From: Dactylosporangium sucinum
Lineage (GTDB): Bacteria > Actinomycetota > Actinomycetes > Mycobacteriales > Micromonosporaceae
Assembly: GCF_014647515.1 (NCBI RefSeq)
Contig: NZ_BMPI01000037.1
Span: 78,349-111,727, forward strand
Direction: 5' to 3'
Length of the DNA: 33,379 nt
Each line of letters starts with the position of its first letter. Position 1 is the first letter of the stretch. Position numbers and translations under genes: made by a program. The notes beneath the pieces were generated by a model, which did no database searches, was not told the origin of the DNA, and worked only from the letters and a program-made list of their open reading frames with translations. Shown piece after piece: positions 15,594 to 23,172 of the stretch.

Positions 15594-15626
15594 AGCCTGG
15601 GCGAGGCCGCTGTCCGTCCGCTGTCC
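15594..15626 (-). promoter_or_regulatory. SARP-type promoter of copZ
   Basis: On the minus strand two perfect GGACAGC heptads (15620-15626 and 15609-15615, 11-bp period) precede nine bases and CAGGCT (15594-15599). The upstream heptad also forms a 10-bp inverted repeat (GCTGTCCGCC, 15620-15629, with 15640-15649) with the copA-facing heptad. Confidence 0.6.
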
Positions 15627-15631
15627 GCCGC

Positions 15632-15664
15632 CGCCAGCGGGCGGACAGCGCCGGCGGGCACCGT
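15632..15664 (+). promoter_or_regulatory. SARP-type promoter of copA
   Basis: CGCCAGC (15632-15638, five of seven bases matching) and GGACAGC (15643-15649) stand at an 11-bp period, followed by nine bases and CACCGT (15659-15664). copA starts 45 bases later at ATG 15710. It is back to back with the copZ promoter. Confidence 0.5.
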
Positions 15665-15709
15665 GGCGGCACCGGCCCGGGAGGCGGGCCCGCTCGCGAG
15701 GAGCACCAG

Positions 15710-18700
15710 ATGACGACATGCACACTGCGGATCGGCGGCATGACCTGCGCGTCCTGCGTGGGGCGGGTGGCCAGGGCGCTGCGGAAGGTCGACGGCGTCG
15801 CCGGGGCCGAGGTCAACCTGGCCACGGAGAGCGCCACGGTCACCTTCGACCCGGCCCGCGTCACGGTCGACCTGTTGACGGCCGCGGTCGGCAAGGCCGG
15901 CTACCAGGCGCTGTCCGAGCCGCCGCCACCGGCCCCGGCCGACGACAAGGACCGCGAGCTGCGCCGGTCCAAGTGGGCGTGGATCAGCACGCTCGCCGTC
16001 GGGCTCGTGATGATGGTCCTGATGTACGTCCCGCTGCCGATCGACGCGATGGACTGGCTCATGCCGCTGCTGCTCGTCGTCGCCACCGTCGTGCAGCTGC
16101 AGGCCGGGCGCCCCTTCTACCGGGCCGCGTGGGCCGCCGCCCGCCACGGCGCCGTCAACATGAACACCCTCGTGGCGCTCGGCACCACCGTGGCGTTCGC
16201 CTACAGCGCGTTCGTCACGCTCTGGCCCGCCCAGGCCGAGCGGTGGGGCCTGCCGCTGCACGTGTACTTCGAGATCTCCGTCGTCGTCACCGCCCTCGTC
16301 CTGGCCGGACGCTGGCTGGAGGCGCGGGCCAAGCGGCAGACCGCGGCCGCGATCCGGGCCCTCGTCGGCCTCCAGCCGCGCACCGCCCGCGTCCTGCGCG
16401 GCGACACCGAGGTCGAGATCCGGGTCGAGGACCTCGCCGTCGGTGACCTCGTGCGGGTCCGCCCCGGCGAGAAGATCCCGGTCGACGGCGTGCTCACCGA
16501 CGGCGGCTCGACCGTCGACGAGAGCATGATCACCGGGGAGAGCCTGCCGGTCACCAAGGCGGCCGGCGACGTGCTCATCGGCGCCACCGTCAACCGCACC
16601 GGCGCCCTCGTCATGCGCGCCACCGCCGTCGGGAAGGACACCACCCTCGCGCAGATCGTCCGCCTCGTCGAGGACGCCCAGGGCGCGAAGGCGCCGATGC
16701 AGCGGCTCGTCGACACCGTGTCGGGCTGGTTCGTGCCCGCGGTCATCGCGCTCGCCGCGCTCACCTTCGGCGTGTGGGCCCTCGCCGGGCCGGACCCGGG
16801 CCGGCTCACCCTCGGCATCGGCACCGCGATCGCCGTCCTGATCATCGCCTGCCCCTGCGCGCTCGGCCTGGCCACCCCGACCGCGATCATGGTCGGCACC
16901 GGGCGGGCGGCCGAGCTCGGCATCCTCATCTCCGGCGGCGACGCCCTCGAACAGGCCCGCCGGATCACCACCGTCGTGCTCGACAAGACCGGCACCGTCA
17001 CCCGCGGCCGGCCCGCCGTCACCACCGTGACCGCGCTGCCCGGCACGACCGCCGCCGCGCTGCTCGCCCTCGCCGCCGCCGCGGAGACCGGCTCCGAGCA
17101 CCCGATCGGCGCGGCGATCGTCGCCCACGCCCGCGACCAGCGCCGCCCGGTGCCGGTGGCGACCGGGTTCGAGGCGCTGCCCGGGTACGGCATCCGGGCC
17201 CGGGCCGGCGACCGTGCCGTCCTCATCGGCAACGCCGCGCTCATGGCGCAGCACGACCTGGCGGTCGCGCCGCTGGCGGCCGCGGCCGGTGCGGTCGCCG
17301 ACGCCGGTGGCACGGCCGTGTACGTGGCCCTCGACGGGCGCCTGTGCGGCCTGATCGGCGTGGCCGACACCGTGCGGCCCGAGTCGGCCGAGGCCGTCGC
17401 GCAGCTGCGTGCCCTGGGCCTCGAGGTGTGGATGCTCACCGGTGACAACCGGCGCACCGCCGAGGTCGTCGCCCGGCAGGTCGGCATCGACCGGGTCATC
17501 GCCGACGTGCGCCCGGACGGCAAGGCCGCCCACGTCGCCGCCCTGCAGGAGCAGGGCGCGGTCGTCGCCATGGTCGGCGACGGCATCAACGACGCCCCCG
17601 CCCTGGCCCAGGCCGACCTCGGCATCGCCGTCGGCACCGGCACCGACGTGGCCATCGCCGCCTCCGACATCACGCTCGTCGGCGGGGACCTGCGCGGGAT
17701 CGTGTCCGCGATCGCCCTGTCCCGCCGCACCGTGGCCATGATCAAACAGGGGCTGGGCTGGGCGTTCGCCTACAACGTGCTGCTCATCCCGGTCGCCGCT
17801 GGCGTGCTCTGGCCGATCAACGGCACCCTCCTCGACCCGTCGCTGGCCGCCGCCGCGATGGCGATGAGCTCGGTCAGCGTCGTCACCAACGCGCTGCGCC
17901 TGCGCCGCTTCCAGCGCCCGGCGACCGCCGCCGACCTGCGGCCGCGCCTGCGCGCGCGGATCGCCGACCTGGGGTACCTCACGGGCATCGCGCTGCTCGC
18001 GATCGCCGTCGGCGCCGGCCTCACCGGCCTCAGCCGCACCGACGCCGCCCGGCGCGGCATGAACGGGGTGCTGGCCTGGACCCAGGACACCGGCATGCCG
18101 ATGCGCCCGGCGATGAGCGTCATGATGACCGCCGACGTCGAGCCGGTGCCCGCCCACGACGCCGGCCTCGCCGTCACCGTCGACGTCCCGGCCGGCGTCG
18201 TCCCAGGCCGCGCGGCGACGGCCCGGATCCGGGTCACCGACGCCGCGACCGGCCGCCCCGTCACCGACGTCGGCCGCAGCCACGAGGCGTGGATGCACTG
18301 CATCGTCACCCGCGACGACCTCGGCACGTTCGCGCACCTGCACCCGGAGCCGACCGGCCGCCCCGGCGAGTTCACGGTCGGCGTGACGTTCCCGACCGCC
18401 GGCCGGTACCTCGTGCACACCGAGTTCCGCCGCAAGGGCGCGATGGCGGACGTGGTCGAGCGCCACGCGGTCGTCGTCGGCGACCTGGCCGACGCGCCCC
18501 GGCTCACCGGGCAGGCCTCACCGCGCGACCAGGTGGTGGACGGCGTCCGGGTGATCCTCGCCGGTACCGCGAAGGTCGGCGCCCCGAGCCGCTTCACGTA
18601 CTGGTTCGCCGACGAGGCCACCGGCGAGCCGCTCACGGACCTGCGGCCGTACCTGGCCGCGGCCGGCCACGTGGTGGTCATGCCGCTCGACGGCCACGGC

Positions 18701-18895
18701 TTCGCCCACGAGCACGCCGAGGCCGTGGACGAGCGGGGCCGGCCGGTGTTCGCCCTGCCCGGCCAGGCGTTCGGCCCGGACCTGCAGCTGCACGCCGACT
18801 TCCCCCGCCCCGGCCTGTACCGCATGTGGGGCCAGTTCCGCACGGCCGGCGGCCGGGTCATCACCACGACCTTCACGGTCGAGGCCACCGAGTAG
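15710..18895 (+). CDS. copA: Cu(I)-exporting P1B-ATPase with C-terminal extracytoplasmic fusion
   Basis: A 1061-residue pump, about 300 longer than usual CopA. Order: HMA domain with GMTCASC (10-16), membrane helices, the CPC metal site (381-383), phosphorylation Asp in DKTGT (D425), hinge GDGIND (623-628), and YN plus MSS motifs in the last helices, which mark Cu(I)-specific P1B-1 pumps. After the normal end (~745) comes an extra hydrophobic helix (LGYLTGIALLAIAVGAGLTG, ~754-773), which should put the remaining ~280 residues outside. This tail has two related halves with His/Met-rich patches: HEAWMHCIVTRD with FAHLHPEP, and AAAGHVVVMPLDGHGFAHEH. It may receive exported copper. ATG 15710 has GAGGAG seven bases upstream. 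Confidence 0.93.
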   Translation: MTTCTLRIGGMTCASCVGRVARALRKVDGVAGAEVNLATESATVTFDPARVTVDLLTAAVGKAGYQALSEPPPPAPADDKDRELRRSKWAWISTLAVGLVMMVLMYVPLPIDAMDWLMPLLLVVATVVQLQAGRPFYRAAWAAARHGAVNMNTLVALGTTVAFAYSAFVTLWPAQAERWGLPLHVYFEISVVVTALVLAGRWLEARAKRQTAAAIRALVGLQPRTARVLRGDTEVEIRVEDLAVGDLVRVRPGEKIPVDGVLTDGGSTVDESMITGESLPVTKAAGDVLIGATVNRTGALVMRATAVGKDTTLAQIVRLVEDAQGAKAPMQRLVDTVSGWFVPAVIALAALTFGVWALAGPDPGRLTLGIGTAIAVLIIACPCALGLATPTAIMVGTGRAAELGILISGGDALEQARRITTVVLDKTGTVTRGRPAVTTVTALPGTTAAALLALAAAAETGSEHPIGAAIVAHARDQRRPVPVATGFEALPGYGIRARAGDRAVLIGNAALMAQHDLAVAPLAAAAGAVADAGGTAVYVALDGRLCGLIGVADTVRPESAEAVAQLRALGLEVWMLTGDNRRTAEVVARQVGIDRVIADVRPDGKAAHVAALQEQGAVVAMVGDGINDAPALAQADLGIAVGTGTDVAIAASDITLVGGDLRGIVSAIALSRRTVAMIKQGLGWAFAYNVLLIPVAAGVLWPINGTLLDPSLAAAAMAMSSVSVVTNALRLRRFQRPATAADLRPRLRARIADLGYLTGIALLAIAVGAGLTGLSRTDAARRGMNGVLAWTQDTGMPMRPAMSVMMTADVEPVPAHDAGLAVTVDVPAGVVPGRAATARIRVTDAATGRPVTDVGRSHEAWMHCIVTRDDLGTFAHLHPEPTGRPGEFTVGVTFPTAGRYLVHTEFRRKGAMADVVERHAVVVGDLADAPRLTGQASPRDQVVDGVRVILAGTAKVGAPSRFTYWFADEATGEPLTDLRPYLAAAGHVVVMPLDGHGFAHEHAEAVDERGRPVFALPGQAFGPDLQLHADFPRPGLYRMWGQFRTAGGRVITTTFTVEATE

Positions 18896-18905
18896 CCCGG
18901 CGCGG

Positions 18906-18942
18906 CGGCGCCGGACCGCGCTCTCCCAGGGGTCCGGCGCCG
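18906..18942 (+). terminator. Terminator hairpin after copA
   Basis: CGGCGCCGGACC (18906-18917) pairs perfectly over 12 bp with 18931-18942 around a 13-base loop, 10 bases past the copA stop. No T-run follows, as is usual for high-GC actinobacterial terminators. Confidence 0.65.
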
Positions 18943-19019
18943 AGGTGCGCCACCGGGCGCCGGAGCTGCTGTAGGTACGCTGCCTCCGCCACCATGATCT
19001 CAGGGCTTCGAGGAGAGGC

Positions 19020-19076
19020 ATGCGTCAGCTCACCGTCGCCGGCGTCGACGCCGCCCTCAGGGCGTGCGCCCCGTGA
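19020..19076 (+). CDS. Possible 18-aa leader ORF
   Basis: ATG 19020 is preceded by GAGGAGAGG, the strongest ribosome site nearby. It opens an 18-codon frame, MRQLTVAGVDAALRACAP, whose TGA overlaps a GTG start of the next gene by four bases. It may be a translational-coupling leader. No function is recognised, and the frame is short enough to arise by chance. TACGCT at about 18976-18981 could be its -10. Confidence 0.35.
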   Translation: MRQLTVAGVDAALRACAP

Positions 19077-19471
19077 TCTCGCTGCGGACCGAGATGCTGG
19101 TCATCGGGCTGCTGCTAGCCGCCGGTCTCTCCGGGGCGGCGCTCGGCCGTGGCGCCGCACCCGCCGGGCCGCCCGCGGCCGTGGACCTGGCCGGCCGGGT
19201 CGGCTGCACCGGTGCCCACGCGGGCAACCCCACCGGCGGCGAGCGGGAGCTCGTCATGTGCCGGATCGGGGACCGCGACGTCACGGTCGTCACGTTCGGC
19301 GACAACACCGGCCGTGACGACTGGCTCGGCGACGCCCGCGCCGAGGTGGTCACGCTCGGCCTGTTCGGCGCGCCGGAGGCGCTCGTGTACGGCGACCGCT
19401 GGGCGGTCCGGACCGCCGACCTCGCGGCCGCCGACCGGTTCGCCGCCGCGCTGCATGGGTGGCGGGTGTGA
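19073..19471 (+). CDS. Membrane-anchored small protein of unknown function
   Basis: A 132-residue protein beginning with a hydrophobic helix (MLVIGLLLAAGLSGAALG, about 8-25) that acts as signal or anchor, then an extracytoplasmic domain with two cysteines (VGCTGAHAG and LVMCRIGD) that could form a disulfide, a VTVVTFGDN segment, and a C-terminal VYGDRWAV. I recall this layout from small unannotated actinobacterial envelope proteins, but know no function. Start is uncertain: GTG 19064, GTG 19073 (overlapping the leader ORF stop; chosen) or ATG 19094. Its stop overlaps the next gene by four bases (GTGA), so the two are probably co-translated. Confidence 0.7.
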   Translation: MISLRTEMLVIGLLLAAGLSGAALGRGAAPAGPPAAVDLAGRVGCTGAHAGNPTGGERELVMCRIGDRDVTVVTFGDNTGRDDWLGDARAEVVTLGLFGAPEALVYGDRWAVRTADLAAADRFAAALHGWRV

Positions 19472-20097
19472 CGGCCACCGCGCCCCGGCCGCCGCTGCGC
19501 CGCGCCGCCGGGGGTGCCGGCGCCCACCTGGACTGGGCACTGTGGGGGCTGCTCGCGGTGCTGGCGCTGTTCGCCGCGAGCGCGGTCGCCGACCTGGTCG
19601 CGGTGCTCGGGGTGCTGGCCCGGCTGCCGGCGCCGCCGATCGACCGGCTCGACGCCGGGCAGACCGCCGGGACGGTCGAGACCGCCCTCTGGTTCGGCCA
19701 CCTGCTCGTCGTCGGCGCCTGGTTCGTGCTGGCCGCCCGGCTCCTGCGCCGCCTGGGCACGGACCCCGGCCCGGTCCTGCGCACCTGGCCGGTCGTGCTG
19801 TGGCGGTTCGGCGTCGCCGCGACCCTCGCGGGCGCCATGGTCCTGCCCCGGGCGACCGTGTTCGAGCCCGGCGCGTTCGCCACCCGGCTGCGCTGGATGG
19901 TCCCGATCCTGGTGGCGCGGCTGGCGCTCACGGCGGTGCTGGCCGTGGCGCTGTTCCTCGTGCGCCGGCGGGTGCACGAGGTGCTGCTGGCTTCGCCGGT
20001 ACCGCCAAGGCCCGACCCCCGCAGCGCACTGCGCACGGTCCCGCTCGCCTCGCTCGGCGGCGCGCCGGCCGTGTCCCCCGACGCCCCGGGCCCGTGA
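19468..20097 (+). CDS. Four-helix membrane protein of unknown function
   Basis: A 209-residue integral membrane protein with about four helices: WALWGLLAVLALFAASAVADLVAV, ALWFGHLLVVGAWFVLAARLL, VLWRFGVAATLAGAMVL and MVPILVARLALTAVLAVALFLV. A Pro-rich cytoplasmic tail follows. No catalytic motif is visible. GTG 19468 overlaps the previous stop; GTG 19459 is an alternative. It probably works with the preceding anchored protein. It converges on the FtsX-type permease gene with 33 bp between. Confidence 0.7.
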   Translation: MTATAPRPPLRRAAGGAGAHLDWALWGLLAVLALFAASAVADLVAVLGVLARLPAPPIDRLDAGQTAGTVETALWFGHLLVVGAWFVLAARLLRRLGTDPGPVLRTWPVVLWRFGVAATLAGAMVLPRATVFEPGAFATRLRWMVPILVARLALTAVLAVALFLVRRRVHEVLLASPVPPRPDPRSALRTVPLASLGGAPAVSPDAPGP

Positions 20098-20130
20098 CCC
20101 CGGCAGCTACGCAGGCCGTGGCCCGCCCGT

Positions 20131-21876
20131 TCACGCCGGCAGGCCCTCCAGGGTCGTCGCGACGGGGTGGCGCGCCGCGGCCAGCGCGGGGACGGCGGTG
20201 AGGGCGGCGACGGCGACCAGGACCGCGGCCGCGGTGGCGAGCAGCCAGGCGACCGGGGCCGGGCCGGCGTTGCCGGGGGCGAAGAACAGGTACAGCTCAC
20301 GGCCGAGGAACGCGCCGGCGGCGGCCCCCGGGACGGCCGGCAGCAGCTGCGCCAGGACCAGGCCGGCGGCGGCCTGGCCGGGTGTCGCGCCGAGGGTGCG
20401 GGCGACGGCGAGCGGCAGCCGGCTGTCGAGCACGGCGGTCCACGTGCTGACGAGCGTGTTCAACAGCGCGAGGACGCAGGCGGCGCCGAGGACGAGCAGG
20501 ATCGCGTGGACGGTTCGCTCGTCGCGGGCGTTGGCGAGGGTCGTGCCGCCGAGGTTCAGCGGGCGGCTGGTCTGGGCCAGGTTCGCGAACGCGGCCGCGA
20601 GCGTGGTCGTGGTCACGAGGGCGTTGAGCGTGCCCAGCCGGGCCCGGCCCGGGCGGCGGGCGTTGAGCCGGACGCCGATGAGCAGTGCGGTCGGCAGCCG
20701 CCGGGAGAGCCGGACGCGCCCGCCGCGCCGCCGTGCCGGTGCGGCGGCCCGGACGAGCGGGGCGACGGTGGCCGCGGCCGCGATCGCGAGGGCGAGCCCG
20801 GTCGCGGCGGCCACCACGCGCAGGGGCGGGTAGGGCGCCAGCTCGGCGATGAACCCGACGCTCGGGCGGAACAGCAGCGGCGCGCCGAGCCAGCCGATCG
20901 CGAGGCCCGCACCGGCGGCGACGAGCCCGAGGACGAGGTACTCGGCGAGCTGCACGGCGGCGATCATGGCCGGCCCGGCGCCGACCGCCTTGAGCACGGC
21001 GACCCGGCGGCGCCGCGCGATGACCCGGCCCGCGACGAGGCCGGCGACGCCGGTCACCGCGAGGGCGGCCAGCAGGGAGCTGCCGACGTACATGGCTGTC
21101 TGCGCGTTGCGGGTCAGCCGGTTGTTGGTCTCGCCGATCTCCTGCCAGGTGCGCACCTGCCCGCCGCGGAAGCTCTCGTCGTACAGCTCGGCGCGGATGA
21201 ACGCCTCCGGGTCCCCGACCTTCAGCTTGAGCGCGTACGACAGCGGCATCGTGCCGGCGAGCGCCGGCATGTCGCCACGGTCGATCCAGACCAGCCCGCC
21301 GTACTCGACGAGGAAGCCGTCCGGGTTGTGCCAGTCGACGGCGGGGAACACCCCGCGGGCGGCGCTGACCGCGATCCCGGTCACCCGCAGCCGCGTGGTG
21401 TTGACGGTGACCGTGTCGCCGACACGGATGCCGAAGGCGGTGGCCAGGGTCCGCTCGACGACCACGCCGCCCGGCCGTATCCAGGTGCCGTCCGTCACCG
21501 CCGGCTGGTCGACCGCGGCCGGCGCGCCGTCACGCCCCTCGGCGACGACCCGCACGGTCGCGCCGCCGGCGGTCAGGTCGGTGTACGCGAGCGGGAACGG
21601 TCCGCTGTACGCCGTGACGCCGGGCGCGGCCGGCACCGCCGCGAGCGCGGCGAGGGCCTCCTCGCCGGTGACGCCGGGCTCCGCCACCACGTCCGGGCCG
21701 GCGGTGGCGGCGCGGGTCTGCCGGTACGGGTCGGCGATCATCGCCTTGAGGGCGAGCCCGAGGGTCAGCGCCGCCGTCGCCGCGGTGACGGCGATCAGCA
21801 GCAGGACCGCGTCGACCGGCCGCCGGCGCAGGTCACGGGCGAGCAGCCGCCCGACGAGCAGCACCCTACCGGTCAT
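20131..21876 (-). CDS. FtsX-type ABC permease, 581 aa
   Basis: A permease of the FtsX superfamily: N-terminal helix (AVLLLIAVTAATAALTLGLAL), an extracytoplasmic domain (~55-260), then a helix triplet containing RRRRVAVLKAVGAGPAMIAAVQ, a linker, and a C-terminal triplet with LAVARTLGATPGQAAAGLVL. It is shorter than the 842-residue permease at 7760-10288 and not a near copy. It lies 16 bp downstream of its ATPase in a PadR-ATPase-permease operon, a common drug- or peptide-responsive exporter arrangement. The substrate is unknown. Confidence 0.88.
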   Translation of the reverse strand: MTGRVLLVGRLLARDLRRRPVDAVLLLIAVTAATAALTLGLALKAMIADPYRQTRAATAGPDVVAEPGVTGEEALAALAAVPAAPGVTAYSGPFPLAYTDLTAGGATVRVVAEGRDGAPAAVDQPAVTDGTWIRPGGVVVERTLATAFGIRVGDTVTVNTTRLRVTGIAVSAARGVFPAVDWHNPDGFLVEYGGLVWIDRGDMPALAGTMPLSYALKLKVGDPEAFIRAELYDESFRGGQVRTWQEIGETNNRLTRNAQTAMYVGSSLLAALAVTGVAGLVAGRVIARRRRVAVLKAVGAGPAMIAAVQLAEYLVLGLVAAGAGLAIGWLGAPLLFRPSVGFIAELAPYPPLRVVAAATGLALAIAAAATVAPLVRAAAPARRRGGRVRLSRRLPTALLIGVRLNARRPGRARLGTLNALVTTTTLAAAFANLAQTSRPLNLGGTTLANARDERTVHAILLVLGAACVLALLNTLVSTWTAVLDSRLPLAVARTLGATPGQAAAGLVLAQLLPAVPGAAAGAFLGRELYLFFAPGNAGPAPVAWLLATAAAVLVAVAALTAVPALAAARHPVATTLEGLPA

Positions 21877-21892
21877 ACGTCCTCCGCTTCGC

Positions 21893-22585
21893 TCATGTGT
21901 GCACCGCGACGTGCTGGTCGTCGGTGAATGCCCCGTCCCGCATCGAGATGATCCGGTCGGCGACGGCGGCGATGCGGGCGTCGTGGGTGACCACGACGAG
22001 CGTCTGCCCGGCGGTGCGCAGCCCCTCGAACAGCCGCAGCACGTCCAGCGTCGCGGCGCTGTCGAGGTTGCCGGTGGGCTCGTCGGCGAGCACGACGGCC
22101 GGCTCGTTGCTCAGCGCCCGGGCGATCGCGACCCGCTGGCGCTGGCCGCCGGAGAGCTCCGACGGCAGGTGGGCGGCCCGGTCGGCGAGCCCGACCCGGT
22201 CGAGCAGGTGCAGGGCCCGCCGCCGGGCGCGGCGGGGCGCCTGCCCGGCCAGCAGCGCGGCCAGCTCGACGTTCTCGACCGCGGTGAGCTCGTCCATGAG
22301 GTGGAAGGACTGGAACACGAACCCGACTCCGTCGCGCCGCAGGCGGGCCAGCCGGCGCTCGCTCATCCCGTCGATGCGCCGCCCGGCGAGCGCGATCCGG
22401 CCGCTCGTGGGCCGCTGAAGGCCGCCGAGCAGCTGCAGGAGGGTGGACTTGCCGCAGCCGCTGGGGCCCATGATCGCCAGCGCCTGTCCCGCGGGCACGT
22501 CCAGGTCCACGTCGTCGACGGCGCGCACCAGGCTGTCGCCCTCGCCGAACCGTTTGGTGAGTTGTCGTGCCTGGATGTGGCTCAT
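21893..22585 (-). CDS. ABC transporter ATPase (MacB/LolD type)
   Basis: A 230-residue ATPase with Walker A GPSGCGKST (40-48), Q-loop FVFQSFHLMD, signature LSGGQRQRVAIARAL, Walker B VVLADEPTGNLD and switch His in VVTHD. ATG 22585 overlaps the PadR stop by four bases (ATGA), showing translational coupling of regulator and transporter. It powers the downstream FtsX-type permease. Confidence 0.95.
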   Translation of the reverse strand: MSHIQARQLTKRFGEGDSLVRAVDDVDLDVPAGQALAIMGPSGCGKSTLLQLLGGLQRPTSGRIALAGRRIDGMSERRLARLRRDGVGFVFQSFHLMDELTAVENVELAALLAGQAPRRARRRALHLLDRVGLADRAAHLPSELSGGQRQRVAIARALSNEPAVVLADEPTGNLDSAATLDVLRLFEGLRTAGQTLVVVTHDARIAAVADRIISMRDGAFTDDQHVAVHT

Positions 22586-23103
22586 TTCCGTCCCGTCCAG
22601 GTTCGCTCGCATGCGTCCAGCCATTCGAGGTCGGCGCGCAGCCGCAGGACCACGCCTTCCAGCAGTAGCCCCGCGACCGGGTCGGCCTCGGTCAGCGCGG
22701 CCCGCTGGGCGTCACGCAGCCGGCGCAGGATCTCCCGCCGCTGCGCGTCGACGAGCGCGACCGGGTCGGCGAGCCGCGCCCGAGCGGCGGCGACCAGCTT
22801 GAGGTGGAACTCGGCGAGGTCGGGCTTCGGCCAGCTGACCTCGGCCAGCCAGGCGGCGACGCGCTCCTGCCCGGCGGGGGTGAGCACGTAGACCCGCCGG
22901 TCGGGCCGGTCGGGCAGCCCGTCGTCGTGCTGCGAGGTGACGAGCCCGGCCTTGGCCAGCCGCGCGAGCGTGACGTAGATCTGCCCGGCGTTCATCTCGT
23001 TCCCGAGCGGCCCGAGCGCCTCCCGCATCCGGCTGCGCAGCTCGTAGCCGTGCGCGGGCTCCTTGGCCAGCATGGCCAGCACCACGTCCTGCACCCCGCC
23101 CAC
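22582..23103 (-). CDS. PadR-family transcriptional regulator
   Basis: A 173-residue PadR protein, probably an autorepressor of the exporter operon. Residues ~1-75 are the winged helix (DVVLAMLAKEPAHGYELRSRM, then GQIYVTLARLAKAGLV and the wing RRVYVLTPAGQERV); ~85-173 is the helical dimerisation domain of the AphA/Vir-C type. GTG 23103 is the longest start; GTG 23094 is possible. An AT-rich stretch with an inverted repeat lies 19 bases upstream and is its likely operator. Confidence 0.9.
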   Translation of the reverse strand: MGGVQDVVLAMLAKEPAHGYELRSRMREALGPLGNEMNAGQIYVTLARLAKAGLVTSQHDDGLPDRPDRRVYVLTPAGQERVAAWLAEVSWPKPDLAEFHLKLVAAARARLADPVALVDAQRREILRRLRDAQRAALTEADPVAGLLLEGVVLRLRADLEWLDACERTWTGRK

Positions 23104-23121
23104 CCTTCGCGTTGATCGCCT

Positions 23122-23136
23122 ATAGATAACGGCTAT
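23122..23136 (-). promoter_or_regulatory. Candidate PadR operator/promoter
   Basis: ATAG (23122-23125), seven bases, CTAT (23133-23136) form a short inverted repeat in an AT-rich island unusual for this DNA, directly upstream of the PadR start. PadR proteins typically bind dyads of this size and spacing. -35/-10 elements are not clear. Confidence 0.4.
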
Positions 23137-23172
23137 CCAATGGCGCTGTCAACCACGCGGGGGCGCGGCGTC

